Part shown: positions 16,075 to 24,446 of the stretch, piece by piece
How the letters are laid out: each line of letters opens with the position of its first letter
Position numbering within the stretch: position 1 is the first letter of the stretch
From: Alphaproteobacteria bacterium
GTDB taxonomy: Bacteria; Pseudomonadota; Alphaproteobacteria; M2410
Direction: 5' to 3'
DNA length: 37,350 nucleotides
NCBI GenBank assembly: GCA_030614785.1
Contig: JAUWTJ010000039.1
Span: 1 to 37,350, forward strand
Notes under the pieces: generated by a model
The model's database searches: none
Seen by the model: the letters and a program-made list of their open reading frames with translations, nothing else
What the model was told of the DNA's origin: nothing
Program-made: the position numbers and the translations under genes

Positions 16075-16818
16075 TCACGCCCATCCGCCAGCGAACGGTA
16101 TAACCTGGCCTGTGACAAATCCTGAATGATCACCGGCCAGAAAGGCAATGAGTGCGGCGGCTTCCTCCTGCTCGCCGAGACGGCCCAGCGGGATGCGCTT
16201 GAGGATCTTTTCGGTGACGCCCGGCTTTGCCATTAACTCCGGTGGATAATAGTCCGGGTTTGCAAGATAGTTTGGCGCGACGGCGTTTACTGAAATGCCG
16301 TGTGGGCCGAGCTCCATGGCCAGTGATTTGATCATGCCGTTAATGGCGCTGCGCGCAGAGGCGTAGACCGTGTAGTCGGGAATGCCGCTGATCGGACCGG
16401 CTGATGTGACAAAGATGACGCGGCCGCTGCCTCGCTCTTTCATATGCGGAACGAGCGCGCCGGTCAGTTCAAAACCTCGAAACACAAGGCGCTCAAACGC
16501 GGCGCGTAAGTCCTCCGGCTTAATTTCCTCAATCGGCAGGCGCGGGGCGGGGTAGGCGTCATTGTTGATGAGGACATCCACCTCGCCAAGCCTCTTGAGC
16601 GCTTCTCCGGCAAGCGCCTTCGCCTCGGTCGCTTCGGCGATCAGAGCGTCCGGATTTTCATCGACGAAAACCTGGCGTTTTTCAGAATCCTGAAAGTCAT
16701 CGTCATGGCACAGTACTTTTGCGCCCAGTTCAACAAGGCCTTTCGTCAATCCCGGTCCTGCAAAGTGCAGGACATCAGTTATAAGGATTTTCTTGCCCTT
16801 GAGTGAAGCGCTGATCAT
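16075..16818 (-). CDS. Halohydrin dehalogenase (SDR-derived)
   Basis: Halohydrin dehalogenases turn vicinal haloalcohols into epoxides with release of halide, and can open epoxides with other nucleophiles. They descend from SDRs but do not use NAD(P). The 247-residue product carries both diagnostic signatures. T-X4-F-X-G is at Thr14, Phe19 and Gly21, replacing the Gly-rich dinucleotide motif. S-X12-Y-X3-R is at Ser139, Tyr152 and Arg156, with Arg in place of the SDR Lys. NNAG is degraded to NNDA. The stretch APNYLANPDYYPP at 181-193 resembles the HheC halide-pocket region (NYL then YFYP). AGGAGGT 5 bp before ATG 16818 fixes the start over the frame opening at 16839. The YihY gene ends 34 bp upstream and a HAD gene starts 4 bp downstream. 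The family is well supported; the natural substrate is unknown. Confidence 0.85.
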   Translation of the reverse strand: MISASLKGKKILITDVLHFAGPGLTKGLVELGAKVLCHDDDFQDSEKRQVFVDENPDALIAEATEAKALAGEALKRLGEVDVLINNDAYPAPRLPIEEIKPEDLRAAFERLVFRGFELTGALVPHMKERGSGRVIFVTSAGPISGIPDYTVYASARSAINGMIKSLAMELGPHGISVNAVAPNYLANPDYYPPELMAKPGVTEKILKRIPLGRLGEQEEAAALIAFLAGDHSGFVTGQVIPFAGGWA

Positions 16819-16852
16819 GAGAACCTCCTGGTCTGCCATAGTTATATGGCGT

Positions 16853-18214
16853 TCATTTTTTTGTTATTGTGACAACGGGTTCCGGCGCAAGCGGCTGCGT
16901 TTCCAGCGCCAGATCCTTGAGCGTCAATGAGCTGCCAACCTCACTCTTCGACGTCAGGAACTCATGAAGAAGACTGGACTGATCACCCTCAAAGCGCCTT
17001 TTGCGCCTCGAATATCCCGCCTGCCGGAAATACTCCAGCGCCTCATCGATCCGAATGGTTTCAAAAGGCCCAGCCGGGATAAGAGTGGTCGGCTCACCGG
17101 CGGTTTCGCTGAGATACCCGCCTTTTTTGAGGAGGGTGAGGGTGCGATCAAGTGCCTGCCACGGCACTTTGAGGGTGCGGTTCAGAGTGTCGAAGGTGAA
17201 CGCTGATGCGCCTGAATAAAATCTTTGCCCGACAAGCTGCAGGACCCTGAGAGCGAGACGCTCCTGATTGGCGATGGAAAGTTCAAGCTCGATGGGTTTA
17301 TCGACGATATAATCGGGATGCTGAAGAAGATAACTACCGTGCGCGCCGATCAGGACGACCATCCAGCTCAAGAACTGCCAGAACATGAACAGGACCAGCG
17401 AGGCGAAGGCCGAATAGATGGCATCGTATCGGCCCGAAGAAACTACGGCGTAGGAAAATAGCGAACCGATCAACATCCATGCGGCTGCAGAGATGACGCC
17501 GGCCCATAGCGCCGGAGCCAGCTTGACCCGCGTATGCGGCATGACGAAAAACAGAAAGGAAAAGCCAAGAACGGCAATGGTGAACGTCATCCACCGACCG
17601 GCCTCGGCTACAAAAACCCCGAGCAAGGGGACGTTTTCCATCGCGGCGACAATGCTGTTGCTTGCGGCGCCGGCGGTCAGAGCCAGCGCTCCGAAAGCCA
17701 GAACAGGTCCAATGGTGATCATCAGAAAATAGGTCTGGAGCCGGTCGCGCAGATTACGTCGCTCTCGCACATGCCAGATTTCGTTCAGTGCCGCTTCGAT
17801 CATCTGCAAGGCGGAGAGCGCGGCAAACAAAAGCACGGCGATGCCGGCAAATCCGAGACCTTCAATTTGCATGCTATCGACCAGGCGCAGCGCCTGATCG
17901 ACGACCTCGCCGCCCTGCTCACCGAGAGGCTCCACCAGACGCATCAAGACATCGCGAAACCGGTTATGGATGCCAAAGGATTTGAGGAGCGAGAAGGTGA
18001 AAGCCAGGATTGGCACGGTTGATATCAGGGTCAGATAGACCAGCCCCATGGCGCGCAGGCGAATCTGGCGGTCCTGAAACTTGCGGATGAGCAGAATACA
18101 GGTCCGAAGTAGCTGGAGAAAGAAGGATTCAATTCTCCTCAAGTTGGAAAGATCGACAGCCCAGATGATATTATGGAGCCTTGAGAGGGCTTTTCCTGGA
18201 TTGAGAGAGGCCAT
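16853..18214 (-). CDS. YihY/BrkB-family inner-membrane protein
   Basis: A polytopic inner-membrane protein of the YihY/BrkB family (once misnamed RNase BN), of unknown transport or structural role. From the chosen start the 453 residues hold about six hydrophobic segments between residues 50 and 310. They begin with the family's LRAMGLVYLTLISTVPILAF region and include the DAIYSAFASLVLFMFW segment. The last 140 residues form a soluble domain with winged-helix-like character (FDTLNRTLKVPWQALDRTLT). The start is uncertain: ATG 18214, ATG 18250 and TTG 18277 are all in frame. CGGAGA lies rather far (13 bp) from 18214, and the others have no ribosome site. It is read divergently from the unknown gene at 18393 and may share a transcript with the halohydrin dehalogenase. 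Confidence 0.82.
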   Translation of the reverse strand: MASLNPGKALSRLHNIIWAVDLSNLRRIESFFLQLLRTCILLIRKFQDRQIRLRAMGLVYLTLISTVPILAFTFSLLKSFGIHNRFRDVLMRLVEPLGEQGGEVVDQALRLVDSMQIEGLGFAGIAVLLFAALSALQMIEAALNEIWHVRERRNLRDRLQTYFLMITIGPVLAFGALALTAGAASNSIVAAMENVPLLGVFVAEAGRWMTFTIAVLGFSFLFFVMPHTRVKLAPALWAGVISAAAWMLIGSLFSYAVVSSGRYDAIYSAFASLVLFMFWQFLSWMVVLIGAHGSYLLQHPDYIVDKPIELELSIANQERLALRVLQLVGQRFYSGASAFTFDTLNRTLKVPWQALDRTLTLLKKGGYLSETAGEPTTLIPAGPFETIRIDEALEYFRQAGYSRRKRRFEGDQSSLLHEFLTSKSEVGSSLTLKDLALETQPLAPEPVVTITKK

Positions 18215-18392
18215 ATGTCTGCAGAATCTCCGAAAAATGTTCCAAAGCATACTATAGATCGAAAAGTGACACTTCAAATCAAGGAGTTATAAACATAAAA
18301 CCCCTAGAGTTTGGCGGTAATTGGATGTCGGGATCAATTGGTGCATATCCGCCCGGCTATTCGCACGGCGGAACTGGGGCTGTATTTTAGCG

Positions 18393-19829
18393 ATGGACGC
18401 ACGCAAGAAAGATAAACTCGAAACCTTTCTGGGCCAAATCCGGGAGCACGACCTGGAGAAACTGGCCAGTGCGGTCGAGCTCGACAGGCTTGGTGGCGGC
18501 ACGGACCTGCCACATGAAACCCTGATGGACGCCATGCGTCCGGCATTGCGCGAAAGCGCGAACTATTCCCGCACTCCAACTCTGGAACGTTTGTTCTGTG
18601 TAGCGTTTGAAGATTTGATCAATGCGCTGCCAGACAGACGCAAGCAAATCGGCCGTATCGGTCGCTGGTCTCTTCGTCCAATGTGGACGTGGTTGAAGAC
18701 CGGGATCCTTAGTGAAGAGCTTGCCGGGATCGAACTCGAAATCAGTGCTCTGATTGCCGAGGACAAACTGGATGCGGCAAGGGCGCCAGTTCGTGAGCTG
18801 CAAGTGGCCGCTGGCCAGATCATGCAAAAAGAACTGGCAAAAGTAATCCAAAGTGATGCCGCTTTCGAAGCGTTCTGCCATCAGCTCGGCGGAGCATCAA
18901 TTGTGGCAGATCTTCGTGACATGGCCATGTGTCTGGAAGTTACCGACTGGATCGATGAAATTCAAAGTCGATTTGAACGACCTCTGCTCGGCTTCAACGA
19001 GGGAGACGCGGAGGCTTTTTACAGCATCTATCAAAGGTTCCGCTCGGAGAAGCCAAAACACTCACAATATGCTCTGCTGGTTTTAATGGGACGCATGGCG
19101 CGTCCATGGGAAATTCTGACTCTCATTTCGAAACTGGAACAGGATTATGACGACCTTTCAATTGCGCCGGAAGACCAGGCTGCGGTGAATGAGTTGTTGC
19201 TCGATGACGTGGATGTCATCGGTATTTCTCTGGTTGGACTTCATCCCGAAGATGTTGATGCCGGTGAACTTCTGGAGAATCTCAATCTCTTTGTGCAAAT
19301 AACAGGCGGGGTTTTACGCAGTGTCGGCTTGCATCGGAATGAAGACTGGGGCCAGCGCTTCAAAACGACTCGCGACGCGGTCGCGCAGCAAATGGGTGCT
19401 TTTGTCGAAGCCATGCCCGGCCTCATTCTCAAAGCCCTGCCGGTCAAAAAGACCGGCGGTTATGGCGTTCGCATTCCACGCGTCCCTGATACCAGTGTTG
19501 CGCCCTCGCCGGACGCTGTAAACACTTCGGTGGACTTGACCAAACTTTTTGCCGAGTTGCGGTTCTATGCTGACCAAACAGGGTTTGCTGCTGCATATTC
19601 CCGCGCAGCCGGAGAATTTGATCACAGCTACGAGCTGTTCAAGTCAGATATCCTTGACCATATTCGCGCAACATCGGGCGCAGAGCGTCAAAATGCAGAA
19701 GCCTTTGCAGAAGTTCTCGCGCAAATCGGCGAGGAATATCGCGGGACCGTAGAGGCCGATATGATCCGCCGTCGCTCCGCCACCGCTGCAGAAGAGGGTT
19801 TCGAGGTTTCCGAAATTGTAAACGGATAG
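18393..19829 (+). CDS. Conserved-looking 478-residue protein of unknown family
   Basis: I do not recognise this protein. It is soluble, rich in predicted helix and acidic residues, and shows no signal peptide, membrane segment or catalytic signature. Notable stretches are LERLFCVAFEDLINALPDRRKQIGR at about 53-77, AMCLEVTDWIDEIQ mid-protein and LFVQITGGVLRSVGL at about 292-306. ATG 18393 is taken as start because the upstream extension (from TTG 18321) has no protein character; the ribosome site is weak. It is followed, 151 bp later and in the same direction, by a short Hsp70-like gene, so it may be a client or partner of that ATPase. That link is by position only. Codon use looks like that of its neighbours. 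Confidence 0.75.
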   Translation: MDARKKDKLETFLGQIREHDLEKLASAVELDRLGGGTDLPHETLMDAMRPALRESANYSRTPTLERLFCVAFEDLINALPDRRKQIGRIGRWSLRPMWTWLKTGILSEELAGIELEISALIAEDKLDAARAPVRELQVAAGQIMQKELAKVIQSDAAFEAFCHQLGGASIVADLRDMAMCLEVTDWIDEIQSRFERPLLGFNEGDAEAFYSIYQRFRSEKPKHSQYALLVLMGRMARPWEILTLISKLEQDYDDLSIAPEDQAAVNELLLDDVDVIGISLVGLHPEDVDAGELLENLNLFVQITGGVLRSVGLHRNEDWGQRFKTTRDAVAQQMGAFVEAMPGLILKALPVKKTGGYGVRIPRVPDTSVAPSPDAVNTSVDLTKLFAELRFYADQTGFAAAYSRAAGEFDHSYELFKSDILDHIRATSGAERQNAEAFAEVLAQIGEEYRGTVEADMIRRRSATAAEEGFEVSEIVNG

Positions 19830-19980
19830 ACATTCCCTCTGTCATCCTGTAAAACCCGCGTCCCTTTTGGATGCACTGGCGCATCTCTTTCTGGCATTGC
19901 TGTGGTTCAGATCTCACCGGTCAAGCAGTTGAAAATTGACGTGGGCGGGCTCTGCAACCAAACGGATGCGGAGGCGAAAA

Positions 19981-21282
19981 ATGACAGATCAGATTTATGT
20001 AGGTGTCGATTTTGGCACCACAAATAGCGCTGTTGCCATTGCTAGGGGCACAGGTTCGTCGAGCCTTGTGCCGCTCACGCAGAGCGGCGAGGCGACTTTC
20101 AGGTCCATTCTCTTTTTTGATGCAGATGAACGCATCGCCGGCGGCAAGCCGAGATCCTGGGTTGGCGATCAGGCGATTACAGTCGCGCAGGACCCGAGCT
20201 ATGAAGGCCGATTGGTTCAATCGATCAAGTCCTATCTGGCCAACAGCGGTTTTCGGGGGACGACGATTTTCAATGCTCGTTACTCCATCGGTGATCTGGT
20301 CGGGCTCATATTGAACCGGTTGAAGACAGGTCTCGACGAAACCTGCGCCGCTGCACATCAGGGTCCGATCGTAGCGGGACGGCCCGCGCGGTTCGTCGGT
20401 CATGATGATGAAGATGGCGAGGACCTGGCACTGACCCGGCTCAGGGATGCTTACCGCTTTTCCGGGTTCGGTGAAGTCGAGTTTGAATATGAGCCAGTCG
20501 CCGCTGCCTATAAATATGCGGCGCGTCTCGATAGGGATGAACTCGTCCTCATTGCCGATTTTGGTGGTGGCACCAGCGACTTTTGTCTTCTCAATGTTGG
20601 GCCTTCGTTGAAGGCAAGGGCGGCGGAAGAGGCTGCGATCATCGCAGTCGATGGTGTCGGGCTGGCCGGCGACGCATTCGATGCGCGCATTGTGGAGAAT
20701 GCTGTTGCCGGGCGTCTTGGCCGCGTCAGTGACTACGCGGCTCACTCCGGCAAGACTCTGCCCATGCCTGGCTGGATCTATGAACAATTGAAAGCCTGGC
20801 ACCGGCTCTCCTTCATAAATTTGCCGCGTACACATGCCATCCTTGATGAGGTGATTGAGGGAGCTGCGGATCCAGGACCAATTCTGGCCTTGCAAAACCT
20901 CATTCGCAATAATCTCGGCTTCCGACTTTATACCGCAGTTGAAAAGCTCAAACATGAGCTTTCCTTCGCTGAAAGCGCCAATTTTCAATTCGCCGTCGAT
21001 CCGCTCAGCCTTGATATTCCGATCAGTCGTAGCGCCTTTGAAGGCTGGATCGCACCGGAGCTGGGGCGCATCGAAACCTGCGTTGATAATCTGCTGCAAG
21101 ATGCCGGGATCCGGCTGGATGAGGTGGAGCGGGTCTTCATGACCGGGGGCTCGGCCTTTGTCCCTGCTGTGCGCAGAATATTTGAATCACGCTTCGGCGC
21201 GGAAAAATTGACCGGCGGCGATGAACTCACATCGGTGGCATCCGGACTCGCCCTCGTGGCGCGAGATCGATATGGGTGTTAG
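19981..21282 (+). CDS. Hsp70-like ATPase without substrate-binding domain (YegD type)
   Basis: A 433-residue actin-fold ATPase of the Hsp70 superfamily. The N-terminal VGVDFGTTNSAVAIA at 7-21 is the phosphate-1 loop, IADFGGGTSDFCLLNV at about 195-210 is phosphate-2, and FMTGGSAFVPAVRR near 385-398 is the adenosine motif. The protein stops right after the ATPase fold, so it lacks the beta-sandwich peptide-binding domain and lid of DnaK. This resembles E. coli YegD, whose role is unclear. GGAGG six bases before ATG 19981 fixes the start. The DUF938 gene begins 10 bp after its stop, so these two are co-transcribed. The superfamily is certain; function is not. Confidence 0.88.
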   Translation: MTDQIYVGVDFGTTNSAVAIARGTGSSSLVPLTQSGEATFRSILFFDADERIAGGKPRSWVGDQAITVAQDPSYEGRLVQSIKSYLANSGFRGTTIFNARYSIGDLVGLILNRLKTGLDETCAAAHQGPIVAGRPARFVGHDDEDGEDLALTRLRDAYRFSGFGEVEFEYEPVAAAYKYAARLDRDELVLIADFGGGTSDFCLLNVGPSLKARAAEEAAIIAVDGVGLAGDAFDARIVENAVAGRLGRVSDYAAHSGKTLPMPGWIYEQLKAWHRLSFINLPRTHAILDEVIEGAADPGPILALQNLIRNNLGFRLYTAVEKLKHELSFAESANFQFAVDPLSLDIPISRSAFEGWIAPELGRIETCVDNLLQDAGIRLDEVERVFMTGGSAFVPAVRRIFESRFGAEKLTGGDELTSVASGLALVARDRYGC

Positions 21283-21291
21283 AGTCACCTC

Positions 21292-21960
21292 ATGACCGAC
21301 AAAAAACCAGATAATGACCGAGAGCCCTTGATGCCTGAAGTTGGCGGTAAGACGGGTGACGCGCGAATGATGAGCCCGTCTACAGCGCGCAACAAAGATC
21401 CGATTTTGGAGGTGTTGCGTCCGCACCTGACGTCCGGGATGTGCGTCCTCGAGATCGCCAGCGGCTCGGGCGAGCACAGCGCTCACATCATGTCCAATAT
21501 CCCGGGGCTCACCTGGCAGCCCAGTGACCTGTCGCAAGAGGCAAGACTGAGTACCGCAGCCTGGGCAGAATTGACGGGAATTCAAAACTTCAGAGATCCT
21601 GTTGCTCTGGATGCTTGCAGCGACACCTGGCCTTTGGAACAAGGTCTCGAATTTGACGCCATGCTTTGCATTAACATGATCCATATTGCACCTTTCGACG
21701 CAGCAAAAGGTGTCCTTCGCGGCGCCGGGCGATATCTCGGACGCGGCGGGATCCTTTACTTTTATGGCCCCTTCAGGGTTGGCGGCGCACACACTGCGCC
21801 TTCTAACGTGGCTTTTGATCACAGCCTAAAATCGCGCGATCCCTCGTGGGGCGTTCGCGACATCGAGGAGATAGAAGCCCTGGCAAGTCAGGGGGGACTT
21901 GTTCTCGAAAGCGTGACAGAAATGCCTGCGAACAATTTGTCGCTGATCTTCCGTCGGTAG
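21292..21960 (+). CDS. DUF938 SAM-dependent methyltransferase-like protein
   Basis: A 222-residue protein of the DUF938 family, which has a class I methyltransferase fold. Motif I reads VLEIASGSGEHSAHI at about 52-66. The stretch WQPSDLS at about 75-81 fits the acidic motif II. AMLCINMIHIAPF at about 123-135 corresponds to motif IV. YLGRGGILYFYGPFRVGG is the following strand region. The substrate is unknown for the family. No membrane or signal sequence is present. It lies 10 bp after the Hsp70-like gene and 77 bp ahead of ccmI, so it ends the upstream operon or leads into the cytochrome maturation genes. Confidence 0.85.
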   Translation: MTDKKPDNDREPLMPEVGGKTGDARMMSPSTARNKDPILEVLRPHLTSGMCVLEIASGSGEHSAHIMSNIPGLTWQPSDLSQEARLSTAAWAELTGIQNFRDPVALDACSDTWPLEQGLEFDAMLCINMIHIAPFDAAKGVLRGAGRYLGRGGILYFYGPFRVGGAHTAPSNVAFDHSLKSRDPSWGVRDIEEIEALASQGGLVLESVTEMPANNLSLIFRR

Positions 21961-22037
21961 CCCCCTTTCCCCGTGTGGCTGTTTGCTATAAAGCGGCAGG
22001 TGATTTCTTGAAGTTGCCTGAATTTTATGAGGTTTGA

Positions 22038-23144
22038 ATGGTCATGTTCTGGGTCGCGGCGGCGGTGCTGTCCCTTGGTGTTGCAGCGCTGGTCTTGCGT
22101 CCGCTTTTAAGTCGGAGCACGCCGGCTCCCGACGAGACCAATCCTGATCTGCCGATTTACCGCAGCCAGCTCAAGGAACTGGAGCGCGACGTGGCGTCCG
22201 GCGCAATTGGAGAGAGTGAGGCTAAATCAGCAAGGGCCGAGATCTCCCGCAGGCTCCTTGGCGCAAGCGATGAGGAGCAGATGTCGTCATCTTCTTTGTC
22301 GTCGAAACAGCGCATTGCCGTCGTGATTCTTGTGTGTCTGGTCATGCCTTCTCTTGCCACTCTCGTCTACTTGCAAAAAGGCAACCCGAATTATACAGCG
22401 AGGCCCTATAGCGGTAGCAATGGAGAGGCACAGATGTGGGTGCAATATGGCCGTGCCTATATGCAGACCGAGCGCTTTGAAGACGCCGAGGATGCCTTCC
22501 AGCAAGCAATTGAATTGTCCGACCCCAGAGCCGACCTTTTTGAGAGCCTTGGCGAGGCAATCATTTTGGGCGGTGACGGGTCGATCCCAAATCGAGCGGT
22601 TGCTGCTTTTAAGGCAGCACTTGAACTGGAGCCGGCGCGCGAGCGTTCGCGGTTTATTGTGGCTGAATGGACTTATCGCTCCGGTGATCGGGAGGCCGGT
22701 GTGAGGGGCTTCATTGATGTTCTCGAGGACACCAAAGACGAGAGCCTTCAGGTGTTTTTGAAAGAGCGGATCGAAAATGCCATTGAGGAAATGAAGGCTG
22801 AATTGTCCGGTGATCCGGCTGCACAGCGTCCCGAGCCTCAGCAAGCCGCAAGCCCTTTGGCAGATATGAGCGAAGCTCAACGCACTCAAATCAAGCAGAT
22901 GGTCGCGGGGCTCGCAGAACGCCTTGAAGCAGAACCCGACAACCTGGAGGGTTGGCTGCGTCTTATTCGTTCGTATACGGTTTTGCAAGAAGTAGAGAAA
23001 GCGAAAGATGCTTTGCAGCAGGCGGCGTTCACCTTCATGACCCGGCGCGAGGATATGGAAAAGATACTGGCTCTGGCCGAAGATCTGGAACTCGCAAAGG
23101 GTCCCGAACTACCAGCGGGCGCGGAAGACCTTATCAAACCCTGA
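22038..23144 (+). CDS. ccmI: Cytochrome c maturation protein CcmI (CycH)
   Basis: Apocytochrome chaperone that presents the CXXCH-bearing chain to the CcmF/CcmH heme ligation complex. The 368 residues have the CcmI layout: a first membrane segment (3-23), the cytoplasmic loop with YRSQLKELERDVASGAIGESEA at about 41-62 and the ISRRLLGAS helix, a second membrane segment (about 90-112), then periplasmic TPR repeats from about 130 (MWVQYGRAYMQTERFEDAEDAFQQA) and from about 305 (LEGWLRLIRSYTVLQEVEKA). It is first in the ccmI-E-F-H series known as cycHJKL in rhizobia. Its stop is 4 bp from the stop of the oppositely oriented Hpt gene, which separates it from ccmE. Confidence 0.93.
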   Translation: MVMFWVAAAVLSLGVAALVLRPLLSRSTPAPDETNPDLPIYRSQLKELERDVASGAIGESEAKSARAEISRRLLGASDEEQMSSSSLSSKQRIAVVILVCLVMPSLATLVYLQKGNPNYTARPYSGSNGEAQMWVQYGRAYMQTERFEDAEDAFQQAIELSDPRADLFESLGEAIILGGDGSIPNRAVAAFKAALELEPARERSRFIVAEWTYRSGDREAGVRGFIDVLEDTKDESLQVFLKERIENAIEEMKAELSGDPAAQRPEPQQAASPLADMSEAQRTQIKQMVAGLAERLEAEPDNLEGWLRLIRSYTVLQEVEKAKDALQQAAFTFMTRREDMEKILALAEDLELAKGPELPAGAEDLIKP

Positions 23145-23148
23145 CCGG

Positions 23149-23571
23149 TTACTGACTGGCCCTTGCAAGCGCCATGATTTCGAGAATTTTGTCGGTATCG
23201 AAGATGGTTTTCGTCAATTGCGCCGTTTCTTTGACCGCAGCGACAAGTTCCGGCCCGTGGCTGCTGCCATCATTTTTGCAGTTGTGTTCAAGGCGGACAG
23301 CGAGATCCTGTAGCCGGGTGGCGCCGAGTTGACCGGCGCTGCTCTTGATGTCATGAGCGAACATGGCAACATCGGCCCAGTTTTCAATGTCCGCCGCATG
23401 TGCGGCCAGATTGGTTTTCTCAAGGGCATCAATAAGGCAGAGATTGGCTATTTCCAGTACCTGCTCGTCCTCCAGGACAGCAACGAGAGGAGCGATCCCG
23501 TGCGGATCACAAATCGGCAACACGCTCGTTGGTCTGATTGCCTCGTCGGGTGGCATTTTACCACTAGTCAT
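23149..23571 (-). CDS. Orphan Hpt (histidine phosphotransfer) protein
   Basis: A 140-residue single-domain phosphotransfer protein that should shuttle a phosphoryl group between a hybrid kinase receiver and another response regulator. The core AHDIKSSAGQLGATRLQDLA carries the phosphorylated His73 on the helix typical of Hpt domains, followed by the second helix with RLEHNCKN. The start is uncertain: ATG 23571 has GGGG 9 bp upstream, and a TTG at 23616 would add 15 residues. It lies between ccmI and ccmE on the opposite strand, with stops 4 bp apart from ccmI, so it interrupts the usual ccm order. No kinase or regulator gene adjoins it directly; the hybrid kinase at 1627 is a candidate donor. 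Confidence 0.8.
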   Translation of the reverse strand: MTSGKMPPDEAIRPTSVLPICDPHGIAPLVAVLEDEQVLEIANLCLIDALEKTNLAAHAADIENWADVAMFAHDIKSSAGQLGATRLQDLAVRLEHNCKNDGSSHGPELVAAVKETAQLTKTIFDTDKILEIMALARASQ

Positions 23572-23862
23572 GAAAGTCGACCCCAGTTTGTCTTCTGCCT
23601 GAAAATCTACATCCAAAAGGCTAACAAAGGCTTGTCACTGGTGCTTCCTGGTTTTTGATACCCGTATTGAGGGCATCATCGGCAGCAGACCGTATGGCGC
23701 GCGTCAACAGGTCGCAAATGACGGGGGTTTTTAAAGAGTTTATAATGACCATATGCGAATGCGTCGGGTTAAGGTAAAAGCCCTCAGGTTCCCGGCGAAA
23801 CCGGCCATATCCGTTTCCAGCCATATTCGATTGATGAGTGAAGAGGAGTTTAAAGCAAGGTC

Positions 23863-24360
23863 ATGACCCGTAAGCAAAGACGTACAACTTTCGTAGTTTC
23901 AGGTGTAACAGTGCTCGCCGTTGCGACACTTCTCATTCTCTCGGCCATGCGCGACTCAATTGTCTATTTCCATTCTCCAACCGAAGTAGCGGCTGCATCT
24001 TTCAAGATTGAAGACACGATCCGCATCGGCGGTCTTGTTGCCACAGACAGCGTGCAGCGCGGTGGCGGGGAGACGATCTTTTTCTCTGTGACCGATATGG
24101 AGGCCACGATCCCGGTTGAATTCACCGGAATTCTCCCTGATCTTTTTCGCGAAGGACAGGGCGTTGTTGTAGAGGGAACGCTGGACGGATCAGGGACCTT
24201 TATCGCGAAGTCTGTACTGGCCAAGCATGACGAAAACTACATGCCCCCGGAAGTCGCCGATGCGCTCAAGAAATCCGGTGCCTGGGAAGAATACCAGGAC
24301 GGCACTATGGATACTTCAGATGGTCCAACTGCCAGGTCCAAATCTGATGGCGAGAGCTGA
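23863..24360 (+). CDS. ccmE: Cytochrome c maturation heme chaperone CcmE (CycJ)
   Basis: Periplasmic membrane-anchored chaperone that binds heme covalently and hands it to CcmF. The 165-residue product has an N-terminal anchor (about 10-29), the OB-fold region (IRIGGLVATDSV, VEFTGILPDLFREGQGVVVEG) and the heme site LAKHDENYMPPEV, with His122 as the covalent ligand and Tyr126 as axial ligand. Size and motif order are standard. It begins 291 bp after the Hpt start; that gap should hold its promoter because the Hpt gene reads the other way. ccmF follows in the same direction after 86 bp that include a strong stem-loop. Identification is firm. Confidence 0.95.
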   Translation: MTRKQRRTTFVVSGVTVLAVATLLILSAMRDSIVYFHSPTEVAAASFKIEDTIRIGGLVATDSVQRGGGETIFFSVTDMEATIPVEFTGILPDLFREGQGVVVEGTLDGSGTFIAKSVLAKHDENYMPPEVADALKKSGAWEEYQDGTMDTSDGPTARSKSDGES

Positions 24361-24365
24361 TCAGA

Positions 24366-24387
24366 ACCGGTGATCGACATCACCGGT
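24366..24387 (+). other. Perfect 9-bp stem-loop between ccmE and ccmF
   Basis: ACCGGTGAT (24366-24374), loop CGAC, then ATCACCGGT (24379-24387), beginning 5 bp after the ccmE stop. No T-run follows, so it is not a standard intrinsic terminator. A second, 6-bp hairpin (CTGCTG 24415-24420 with CAGCAG 24425-24430) lies just ahead of the ccmF start. They could stabilise or process the ccmE message, or bind a protein. Confidence 0.55.
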
Positions 24388-24446
24388 AATCTGAGCTGAA
24401 TCGCCTGGAACAAGCTGCTGCCACCAGCAGAATGAAAGAACGCTGA

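Noticed and set aside
19921-21099. Long minus-strand open frame (392 codons) opposite the Hsp70-like gene
   Set aside because: It is antisense to an ATPase with all motifs intact and shows no protein features.
23621-23824. Minus-strand open frame of 67 codons upstream of the Hpt gene
   Set aside because: No recognisable family, no clear ribosome site; it could be a small gene but the evidence is too thin.
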